Below are positions 12,187-21,305 of a stretch of 64,000 nt of DNA, one piece after another. Location: positions 72,909,113 through 72,973,112 of the forward strand of contig OY856187.1 of assembly GCA_963693315.1 (NCBI GenBank). The letters are read 5' to 3'. A program made the translations under genes and the position numbers. Each line of letters begins with the position of its first letter. Positions within the stretch are counted from its first letter, which is position 1. The notes under the pieces are model-generated. The model did no database searches and was not told the DNA's origin. It worked only from the letters and a program-made list of their open reading frames with translations. The DNA is from Diogma glabrata. Lineage: Eukaryota; Arthropoda; Insecta; Diptera; Cylindrotomidae.

Positions 12187-12813
12187 TGTTAATTAAAAAT
12201 CAAATTTTCTTAGACACCCTTAAAAAAATTATTTGTGGTCAATAAACTACGAGGGCAATATTTTTTAAATCAAAAAAATGGGTGTCGCAAAATCATCGAA
12301 GTTGATTTTTGTGATAAAATCGTTAATTATCATAAAATATACAGATTTTTAAAAATTACAAAGCATTTTTTAAGGAAATTAAATTCTTTACAAAAAAGAT
12401 TTAATTCTCTACAAAGAAGAAACTCGCAAAAACAAATGATGAAAATTTGAACGAAAAAGTACTAATTTTGATTTTTCTTGTCACGATTATTTTTTTTTCT
12501 ATAACATAAGAAGAAAATTAGGACTTTTTCGTCATCTTTATTATTTATGTTTTTTATAAATTACGAAGATTTACAAGGTCTTTTTCAAAATATCATGAGA
12601 ACTATAGGTTTTAGGAAAAAAATGCCTTGATTTTTTTTTGTAGAGAATTGAATTTCCTGCTTAAACGACTTTTTTTAAATCTGCATAATTAATGAGATAT
12701 TTAAAAAAACTACAATTTTTTGAAAAAATCAACTTCGATGATTTTGCGGCACGTGTTCTTTTGATCTAAAAAAAATTACGCTCGTGGTTTACAGGAGAAA
12801 ATTTAATTTTTAA
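12187..12813. mobile_element. Foldback miniature element, ~630 bp
   Basis: Most of the segment is a long imperfect palindrome. GTTAATTAAAAATCAAATTT at the left pairs with GTTAAAAATTAAATTTTCTC (complement of the right end). GCAAAATCATCGAAGTTGAT (left) pairs with the same word in the right arm, and AATTCTCTACAAA occurs in both arms. The centre (about 12450-12530) also pairs (CGAAAAAGTACTAATTTT / AAAATTAGGACTTTTTCG). No coding capacity or clear target duplication is seen. Confidence 0.7.
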
Positions 12814-13184
12814 CGACCTAGTAGCTACATACAGGTAGCTTTTTGAGTGACTGGTAAGTTTTTTCTAATTCTTTATTTCTAGTTTTTGATTTTAAAGTTA
12901 ATACCTCTTATAGTAAGATAAGGCATTAGAAACCATTACACTGAAAAACTTTTTACGTTTTACTTAGTTCTAATTTTTCAAAAAATTATTTTTCAAAGAT
13001 GGCGAAATCTAAAAATACCACTTTTTTTAAGTAAACGTCTATGGTTCTATTTATGATAACAAACGATAACCCAAATTTATCGGGTAAATCAGCTTCATTG
13101 TATGTGTAATAAAATACATTTACATTGAACAAATAAACTTCATTACCTTTTTTTAGGTTTAGTCTTTTACCCAAAACAGGCGCC

Positions 13185-13432
13185 ACGAAATAGCTCCCAA
13201 TGAAATAAGTCCCAATGAAAAAACTCCCAATGAAATAAGTCCCAAGTGAAATGAAATAACTCCCGTATGGAAAAAATGAAATAACTTCCAAAAAGAATGA
13301 AACAACTCCCAAGACAAAAAATGAAATAAGTCCCAATGAAATAACTCCCCAAGGGAATGAAATAAGTCCTAAAGTAAAAACTGAAATAAGTCCTAATGAA
13401 ATAAATCCCAAAGAAAATGAAATAACTGCCAA
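13185..13432 (+). repeat. Left tandem array of the Foldback-like element
   Basis: About 15 degenerate units of TGAAATAAGTCCCAA or TGAAATAACTCCCAA, with some spacer-length variation, form the left arm. The 148-codon minus frame that crosses this array is an artefact of the repeat unit. Confidence 0.9.
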
Positions 13433-13466
13433 ATTGTTTTTATTATTAATTTTTGATATTATATAT

Positions 13467-13790
13467 TTACAAAAATACTTGTATAGTATCGTCCATCTCT
13501 TTGCGGCAAACTGGGCATTTAAATTTGTCTAAGCCAACAGCATCCTACCTATCCTAGCATACTATCTGCTTGCAACTTCATCACACACAAATTGCAGACC
13601 TTCAAATGTTTGCATGGCATCATTAAAACGTTGGCTTCAAGCATTAAGCAAACTACACATAAAAGATGGGATCTCGAGTTTGATTCAACATGTAACTCAT
13701 TAGAGGTTTCCTCATCCTCTTCTTCTTCTTCCATATAAACGTAATCTTCAAACAGGTCTTCATCTGGTTCCATTTCCGAAACCGTTTCAT
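13467..13790 (-). pseudogene. RING-finger (C3HC4-type) protein fragment, frameshifted
   Basis: The minus frame from 13773 starts MEPDEDLFEDYVYMEEEEED, an acidic leader. It continues into CVVCLMLEANVLMMPCKHLK and CNLCVMKLQADS, the first half of a RING finger (C-x2-C, then P-C-x-H and C-x2-C). The frame then breaks near 13549-13560, and the last RING pair CPVCRKEMDDTIQVFL is read in another frame ending at TAA 13467-13469. Intact, it would be about 100 residues, like C-terminal RING domains of IAP-type or viral-like E3 ubiquitin ligases. It lies inside the Foldback-like element, back to back with the helicase frame, and may be captured or carried cargo. A single indel prevents translation of the whole finger. 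Confidence 0.6.
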
Positions 13791-13794
13791 TTTA

Positions 13795-14230
13795 ATGAAA
13801 GACCATCCTGTTCGGAAGACCACCTTGGTCTTCCGATTCCACAATATAACGTACAGATTGGCGATGTAGGTCATTTTGATATTGAAGAAGAAGTTATAGT
13901 TTTCGATAGAATGTATGAAAATGCAAATAATGAGCAACGTAGTGTGATTGATATTGTTTTGCGTGAAGCTCAATTCCATGATACTGGAAGTAATGTTTTT
14001 TTCTTGTCAGCTCATGCAGGTTGTGGCAAAACTTTTGTTCAAACGGCAATCATTCATAAATTTAATTCATTAAATCTTTCGTGTATTGTAATTGCCTTCA
14101 GTGGTATTGCATCAACTCTTTTGATTGGGGATTGCATAATGTTTTCAAATTACCAATTCCATTATTAGAGAATTCAATGCCAAATATAACTCCAAACAGT
14201 GTACATGGCGCATATCTTCTTATATATTAA
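13795..14230 (+). pseudogene. Helitron/Pif1-type helicase fragment, frameshifted and truncated
   Basis: The plus frame reads NERPSCSEDHLGLPIP, then IVFDRMYENANNEQRSVID, then the Walker A motif SAHAGCGKTFVQTAI and the following AFSGIASTLL. These are motifs I-Ia of the SF1 helicases found in Helitron RepHel proteins. Just after STLLI the frame slips near 14128, and the expected continuation is read in another frame (FKLPIPLLENS, VHGAYLL) to a stop at 14228-14230. The Walker B box and all later helicase motifs are absent. The fragment is about 145 codons. It sits inside the Foldback-like element, so capture from a Helitron, or an old Helitron that received the arms, are both possible. It is not functional. 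Confidence 0.75.
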
Positions 14231-14441
14231 TACGCTAACGAAACATTTTGAAGCGCCTAAGACTTTTTTATTCGAACTAGGAGGGCCCGGCGTGCTTCGC
14301 TACGCTTATAAATAAAGTTTTTGCGTAGACATTTTGTTGACGTAGAAGCAATGATTTCAAAAAGTAGTAATGAGAAATGCTAGCATATAATTTTTAATTT
14401 TTCTTTTTAAATATATGAATGAAAAATAATCAGAACTCTAG

Positions 14442-14551
14442 CTGATCAGTTCGGAGATATGAAAAATTAGCGATCAAATAAGTTTTCATGTAAGCTTATT
14501 TGATCTCTAACTTATTTGATCGCTAATTTGTCATATATCCGAACTGATCAG
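14442..14551. repeat. Near-perfect hairpin, 41-nt arms
   Basis: The left arm (14442-14482, starting CTGATCAGTTCGGA) pairs with the right arm (14511-14551, ending TCCGAACTGATCAG) with few mismatches across a 28-nt loop. The loop carries another partial copy of CTTATTTGATC. A transcript would form a pre-miRNA-sized stem. It lies in the interior of the Foldback-like element. Confidence 0.8.
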
Positions 14552-14790
14552 GTTTATAGCAAACATAATATTTTTTTGCTTTAAATTCTGACTTTTTTAT
14601 ATATAATTGTTTTTCAGATATTATGTATAGCACTTTACTATTTCTACGTTTTCCACCAATAATCTCAAAATCAACACTTGCCATTTCTCACACAATATAC
14701 CGATGTAAATACTTCAAACTTCAATTAGAAACTGCAATTGATATTCGTAAAAAAATACGTAAAAATCTTAAAAATTACTTTTTTACTATA

Positions 14791-15075
14791 ATGAAATAAC
14801 TCCCAAGTAAAATGAAATAACTCCCAAGTGCCAAAAAAATGAAATAAGTCCCAATTAAAAATTTGTTGGGAGTTATTTCATTCTTGTTAATTTGGGATTT
14901 ATTTCATAATGAAATAAGTCCCAAATACATAAATGAAATAATTCCCAAAATAAATGAATTAAGTTCCAACGATTTGGGAGTTATTTCATTATGAAGTAAC
15001 TCCCAAATCGTATGGATTTTTTTTGGGACTTATTTCATTTTTTTTTGGGACTTATTTCATTGGGAGGTATTTCAT
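14791..15075. repeat. Right tandem array of the Foldback-like element
   Basis: Units of the same ~15-bp motif occur first in plus orientation (14791-14860, 14910-14970) and then in minus orientation (GGGAGTTATTTCATT at about 14869, and 14985-15075). The right arm is thus itself partly palindromic and ends with the outermost inverted unit next to GGCGCC. Confidence 0.88.
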
Positions 15076-15090
15076 GGCGCCCCCAAAACA

Positions 15091-16519
15091 TACTCAAATT
15101 ACAGTTATGTTTTGTTGAACGAAAACCCCATTTGAATATTTATACCAACAGAAAATATACGAGGTCTGAATCTATGTCACGAAAATATTTAATTTTTATT
15201 AACAATTAAAATTTAATTCTTTGTTCAAAATGAAATATTTCCTTTTATAAAAAAAATTTTCTTTAGAAAATTCAATCTAATTATTAGTTCAATATTAGCT
15301 GTGTTTTTTTGAAATTCCATATAGAACAGAATTAAAATTTTCAATACGATTTGACAACTAATTAATTACAACTAATTAATTATATTAATTAATTAATTAC
15401 TAATTAATTATAAAATTAATTATTAATTATATTATTATTACAACTAATTAATTATATATTAAATATAGTTGGTAAAAAATTTGGGTTACTTTAAAGCCAG
15501 AAAACAATTAAAATAAACATTAAATCTATTCGAAAATTCAAGTTTGATGTTTTCAAAATTATTCTCCTGACCCTCACGTTATCTTGAATCAAAACGAAGG
15601 TGGAAAAATGAATAGTAAAAGTTAAACACTTCATTATCGCTAGAGATTTTCCAAGATCATAAAAAAGTATTTACTCTTCGTTGTATGTAAAAAATTGTCT
15701 TAAATATAAATTATGTTTTAAGTAAACTAAGTACGAACAGAGACACATTTTCTTCATAATATTACATAGAAAGCTAATCTGATTAATAAATTTTGTATGA
15801 AAAACTTGTCTGGATTTGAGAAACTGCTACTCTTTACTATATAAATATTCCTATAAACGTATATATTTTTTCCATTCTATCGATTGTAATAATTAAATTA
15901 ATGAAAATTCGATTAAATAGAAAATTGAAAACGAAGAAAATTGAAATTTTCTACACAAAAAAAAAATTAAATAGAAAATGACAAAAAAATAATGTTTAAA
16001 ATTTCATTAAAAGAATTACGGTTTTAATTGGTTTAATTGGCCTTTTTATATTGAAGTGTTTCTTCTGTTTTATAGATGTCATCAATGTTAGTTTTGTGAA
16101 ATAAATTGAATTTAATTAGAACTATGTTAGGTTTGTTAAGCAATGATTATAAATTTTAAACATTAATTTCAAGTAGGTCTTACTCGGTGAAAGAAATCAG
16201 ATCAGACTGCTGCGCCGACGATTCTTGCAAACCATATCGGTGCCAAATCTACCATTTTTCTTAGGTCTTCGTATACTCGATAAATGTTATTGGTTGTTAA
16301 ACTGAGCTTTTGTCATGAGCAGCATAATTTTTTATTTTTTACAGAGTTTACATAGTCTTCGAGCTGTTGTTAAAATCATTTAAAAATTTTAGTATGACGG
16401 CATTGTTTCTCAAAACTTTTAAACCATGATAAATGTGGTCGTAAAACAAATCACTTTAGTAACAAAGATTTTCCACTCGGTCACTAGGAAATACTAAAAT
16501 GAAGCCAATGACTATCGAC
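15091..16519. other. AT-rich stretch with (TTAA/TAAT)-rich low-complexity DNA
   Basis: Low-complexity (ATTAATTA)-type sequence fills about 15353-15475. A locally GC-richer segment near 16195-16285 has short open frames on both strands. It is noted as a weak finding only. No supported gene. Confidence 0.5.
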
Positions 16520-16719
16520 NNNNNNNNNNNNNNNNNNNNNNNNNNNNNNNNNNNNNNNNNNNNNNNNNNNNNNNNNNNNNNNNNNNNNNNNNNNNNNNNN
16601 NNNNNNNNNNNNNNNNNNNNNNNNNNNNNNNNNNNNNNNNNNNNNNNNNNNNNNNNNNNNNNNNNNNNNNNNNNNNNNNNNNNNNNNNNNNNNNNNNNNN
16701 NNNNNNNNNNNNNNNNNNN
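16520..16719. other. Assembly gap (200 N)
   Basis: Exactly 200 undetermined bases. The exact round size suggests a placeholder of unknown true length. It removes the head of the R1 copy that follows. Confidence 0.99.
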
Positions 16720-18044
16720 GTGTCAAAAAAATCATTATATGTGTCAAAAATAGCAAATTTTCATATTTTTGGCTTAAAAAACGTTCATTTTAAGTGATTA
16801 TGAGTAGGAACATTAAATTTGGAGAAATCTGGATGGTCGGGATTGGTATGTGAGATCAAAAACTAGATTATTGCATTATAATTTTGTCAAAAACATGTTG
16901 TCAAGTGTGTCAAAAGAAAGATTTTAATTTATTTTTTTACCTAATTTTTTGGGAAAAAAATTGTTTGTTTGAAATGAAATTTTGTTATTATTATTATTAT
17001 AAGTTTGTCAAAAAACTGTTGTCAAGTGTGTCAAAAAAAAATTTTTATTTATTTTTTTACCCAATTTTTTGGAAAAAAATAAAATTGTTTGTTTGAAATG
17101 AAATTTTATTATTATTATTGAGAATTATGGCATTATAAGTTTGTCAAAAAATGTTGTCAGGTGTGTCAAAAGAAAGGTTTTTATTTATTTTTTACCCAAT
17201 TTTTTTAGAAAAAAATAAAACTAATAGATTGTATGACATGATATTTTATTATTATTATATAGCATTACGGCATTATAAGTTTGTCAAAAAATAATGTCAA
17301 GTGTGTCAAAAAATGGTTTCATTTATTTTTATAGCCAATTTTTTGGAAAAAAATGTAGCTGTTTTTATGACGTAAATGTAATTTAAAATGAAGTTGGACA
17401 TGGAAATTTTTGAATTTGTTATAGTTTTTGAAATATTTTTGGAATTTTGAAAAAGTTTGTATATTTGATTTGTAATAATTTTTGCAATATATTTAGAACT
17501 TCGGAAAAAGTTTTGATTTTTGATTTTGTAAGAATTTTTGGAATATTTTAAGAATATTGAAAAATTTTAAATTTTTGATTTTATTATAATTTTTGGAATT
17601 TTGAAAAAAATTTCTATTTTTGATTTTGTAATAATTTTTGCAATATTTTTTGAATTTTGGAAAAAGTTTGAATTTTAAGAATTTTTGAAATATTATTGGA
17701 ATTCAGAAAATATTTAAATATTTGATTTTATTCTAATTTTTGGAATATTTTTGGAATTTTGAAAAAGTTTGATATTGATTTTATTTAATTTAGCAATACT
17801 TTTGGAATTTTGATTATAATTTTCCGGCAACGTATTGAAGCTTCGTGTTAGTTTTGTAATAAATTTCTAAGCAGAGATAAAAAAATACTTGTACTTTAAC
17901 AAAGAGTTATGTTTGATATACATCGCTGCCCAAAACTAAAAACCATGTCCTCATAAAAGTTTTTTGCCGAAAGCTATATCAAAATCCTTAGCCCAGACCG
18001 AAGTCTTGATATCTCAGAGCTGTGAGATTTCAGCCCCTCCATAT
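16720..18044 (+). repeat. R1 dispersed repeat, copy truncated by the assembly gap
   Basis: It contains two or three rounds of the ATTATAAGTTTGTCAAAAA / TTGTCAAGTGTGTCAAAA segment (16870-17320), the 57-60 bp minisatellite (about 17400-17810), and the tail with CATCGCTGCCCAAAACTAAA and the ATCTCAGAGCTGTGAGAT hairpin, ending CCCCTCCATAT. The head is lost in the gap. Confidence 0.75.
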
Positions 18045-18282
18045 TTTTGGTTTAACTTTTAAATTATTTAAAATTTTAAAATATTCTTATTATTTATTTC
18101 ATTTACTTATTTTTGTATTTGTATCAAATATTATTTGCAATCAATGTTATAAACAACATGAAATATATACATTCAAAAATAAGTTTGTAGTATTTCATGT
18201 GAAAATATTGTTAAAAAAATCCTAACAAAATATTTATATGGGGTAAAATAACATCAAATCGTCCTAAAATTTCATTTAAATT

Positions 18283-18354
18283 CAAATATCCGGAATTTTC
18301 AATTATCCGGCATGCTCTAATCCCCGAGCATTCCGGATAACTGAGCTTTTACTG
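18283..18354 (-). mobile_element. Pogo/Tigger-like terminal fragment
   Basis: Read on minus from 18354 the sequence begins CAGTAAAAGCTCAGTTATCC, followed by GGAATGCTCGGGGATTAGAG and two more ATTCCGGAT/GCCGGATAA words, with TA next to the CAGT end. This layout (CAGTA...AGCTC, repeated CCGGATAA words) is typical of pogo-type Tc1/mariner termini in insects. Only one end is present. The opposite terminus and any transposase are missing. Confidence 0.45.
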
Positions 18355-18359
18355 TACAA

Positions 18360-19376
18360 CTACTCAATTTAACGTTTCGAGAAAATACTACGAAATCACA
18401 AATTCAAATATCTTTCAAAATTCCAAAAATATTGTAAAATTAAATAAAATAAATTTTTTTCAAAATTCTAAAAATACTGCAATAATTATTACAAAATCAA
18501 AGATTAAAACTTTTTTCAAAAATTCTAAAAATATTGCAAAAATTATAACAAAATCAAATATTGAATCTTTTTTCAAAATTCCAAAAATATTCCAAAAATT
18601 CTTACAAAATCAAAATAGAAACTTTTTTCAAAATTCTAAAAATATATATACGAAATTCAAAAATTCTATTTTTTTCCAAAATTCTAAAAATATTGCAAAA
18701 ATTATAACAAAATCAAAAACTAAAACATTTTCCATAATTCTATAAACCATTTTTTTGACACACTTGACAATATTTTTATGACAAACTTATAATGCAATAA
18801 AATTCTCAATAATAATAATTTCATTACATTTCATTCCATAAAAATAACTAATTTTATTTTTTTCTAAAAACATAAATGAGAATCATTTTTTTGACAAACT
18901 TATAATGCCATATAATTCTCTATAATATTAATAAAATTTCATGTGATACAAATAATTAATTTTATTTTTTTTCATTCTTTTGACACACATGACAACATTT
19001 TTTTGACAAACTTATAATGCAATCATCTAGATTTTGGTCTCACATACCAATCCCGATCATCAATATTTCTCCAAATTCAATGTTCCTACTCGTAATCACT
19101 TAAAATGAAAGTTTTTTAAGCAAAAAATATTCAAATTTCCTTGTTTTGACACACTTCCGGGACAGTTATCCGGGACACATCGCACTTTCAACTTTTACCA
19201 TTGAGAAATAGGTATAATTTTTAGAAACAAAAATTTTTTAAATCCCTCCAGCCGTTTCTAGATTTCGTAGGTTGGGACATACATTTTTTTTTTGCTTTTT
19301 TAGTATCAGTAGGTCCTAAAACGTCAAAAAATGCCAAAAAAGTAGGGGTAAGAATTTCACTTTTGGCTCATGAATG
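18360..19376 (-). repeat. R1 dispersed repeat, inverted copy lacking its tail
   Basis: On the minus strand this runs from the head (complement of CTTTTGGCTCATGAATGTAA at about 19360-19379) through the GTGTGTCAAAA and AAGTTTGTCAAA segments into the minisatellite (about 18385-18735), where it is cut off next to the pogo-like fragment. The conserved 3' tail is missing. Confidence 0.75.
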
Positions 19377-19690
19377 TAATACATAGGTTTTTTCAAAATC
19401 GAAGTTTTTTTTCAAAACCGAAGTAATTTCTCCAAGAACTCAACTTTTTCTACCGGTTTTTAATAAAATATTGTCCACAAATGGTTCTTCCTTAATAAAG
19501 TATGTATATGATAGTGTCAGAGTATATTTAAAATTTCTATCTCGAGACTGTTTTGATGTATTGAATTCTTAGACTATACATAAATATAGATAGAACATAA
19601 CTTTAAAATCGTATGAAGAGAGACATAGCAAATGGTGATCACTGATATGTCATATTCAATTTCTCTTTTTGCCATTTTCATTTTAGCATT
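19377..19690. other. Spacer between head-to-head R1 copies
   Basis: About 310 bp separate two R1 heads in opposite orientation, and both heads are preceded by the same ATTACA word. No gene or further repeat is evident. Confidence 0.5.
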
Positions 19691-21305
19691 ACATTCATGA
19701 GCCAAAAGTGAAATTCTTACCCCCAGTTTTTTGGCACTTCTCGATGTTTTAGGACCTACTGATTCTAAAAAGCATAAAAAAATGTATGTCTGTATGTCGG
19801 CCGTCCGTCATTACCTACGCTGCAGGGAAAACCGTTGGAGGGATTTCAAAAATTTTTTTTTGTGTTCGATAACTATACCGGAAGTGTGTCAAAAAATCAT
19901 TAAGTGTGTCAAAAATAGCAAATTTTCATATTTTTGGCTTAAAAAACGTTCATTTTAAGTGATTACGAGTAGGAACATTGAATTTAGAGAAATTTTGATG
20001 GTAGGGATTGGTATGTGAGATCAAAAACTAGATTATTGCATTATAAGTTTGTCAAAAAAATGTTGTCAAGAAAGGTTTTTATTTATTTTTTACCCTATTG
20101 TTTTAGAAAAAAATAAAATTAATAGTTTGTATGACATGAAAATTTATTATTATTATAGAAAACTATGGCATTATGAGTTTGTCAAAAAAATAATGCCAAG
20201 TGTATCAAAAAATGGTTTCATTTATTTTTTTAGCCATTTTTTTGGTAAACAAAATGTAGCTGTTTTTATGACGACATGTAATTGAAAATGAAGTTGGTTA
20301 TGGACATTTTTGAATTTGTTATAGTTTTTGAAATATTTTTGGAATTTTGAAAAAAGTTTGTACTTTTGATTTTGTAATAATTTTTGCAATATTCTTAGAA
20401 TTTTGGAAAATGTTTTAATTTTTGATTTTGTAAGAATTTTTTGAATATTTCTAGAATTTTGAAAAATTTAAAATTTTTGATTTTATAATAATTTTTGGAA
20501 TTTTGAAAAAATCTTCAATTTTTGATTTTGTAATAATTTTTGCAATATTTTTAGAATTTTGGAAAAAGTTTGAATTTTTAAGAATTTTTGGAATATTATT
20601 GGAATTTAGAAAAAGTTTAAATTTTTTATTTTATTCTAATTTTTGGAATATTTTTGGAATTTTGAAAAAAGTTTCAATTTTTGATTTTGTTATAATTTTT
20701 GCAATATTTTTAGATTTTTTGAAAAAAATAGAATTTTTGAATTTTATATATATATATTTACAATTTTGAAAAAAGTTTCATTTTTTGATTTTGTAAGAAT
20801 TTTTGGAATATTTTTAGAATATTGAAAAATTTTGAATTTTCGATTTTATTATAATTTTTGAAATCTTGAAGAAAATTTCAATTTTTGATTTTGTAATAAT
20901 TTTTGCAATATTTTTTGAATTTTGGAAAAAGTTTGAATTTTTAAGAATTTTTGGAATATTATTGGGATTTAGAAAAAGTTTAAATATTTGATTTTATTCT
21001 AATTTTTGGAATATTTATGGAATTTTGAAAAAAGTTTGATTTTATTTAATTTAACAATATTTTTGGAATTTTGATTATAATTTTCCGGCAACGTATTGAT
21101 GTTTCGTGTTAGTTTTGTAATAAATTTCTAAGCAGAGATAAAAAAATACTTGTACTTTAACAAAGAGTTATGTTTGATATACATCGCTGCCCAAAACTAA
21201 AAACCATGTCCTCATAAAAGTTTTTGGCCGAAAGCTATATCAAAATCCTTAGCCCAGACCGAAGTCTTGATATCTCAGAGCTGTGAGATTTCAGCCCCTC
21301 CATAT
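19691..21305 (+). repeat. R1 dispersed repeat, complete copy
   Basis: Head ACATTCATGAGCCAAAAGTG at 19691, GTGTGTCAAAA segments to about 20220, the longest minisatellite stretch (20290-21075, about 13 units), and the conserved tail with the hairpin ending CCCCTCCATAT at 21305. It is the best copy for defining both ends. It has no open frame of note. Confidence 0.8.

Larger units (their letters stand above)
13179..15081. mobile_element. Foldback-like DNA transposon with tandem-repeat inverted ends and 9-bp TSD
   Basis: The sequence CCCAAAACA occurs immediately before (13170-13178) and after (15082-15090) the element, a perfect 9-bp target duplication. Both termini read GGCGCCA(C/T)GAAATA(G/C)CTCCC inward, continuing into AATGAAATAAGTCCCAA. 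The ends are made of tandem units of about 15 bp (TGAAATAAGTCCCAA and TGAAATAACTCCCAA). The interior (13435-14790) holds a RING-finger frame on minus, a helicase frame on plus and a 41-bp-arm hairpin. Inverted ends built of tandem repeats plus a 9-bp duplication are the hallmark of Drosophila Foldback (FB) elements, linked to the Mutator-like superfamily. Relationship by homology is not shown. Confidence 0.85.

Noticed and set aside
12986..13432. 148-codon minus frame rich in glycine, phenylalanine and isoleucine
   Set aside because: It is the translation of the 15-bp tandem array of the Foldback-like element; the periodic peptide reflects the DNA repeat.
16484..16756. Open frames on both strands across the N stretch
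   Set aside because: They exist only because undetermined bases contain no stop codons.
20503..20769. 88-codon plus frame with repeated phenylalanine, lysine and isoleucine words
   Set aside because: It is a translation of the R1 minisatellite units.
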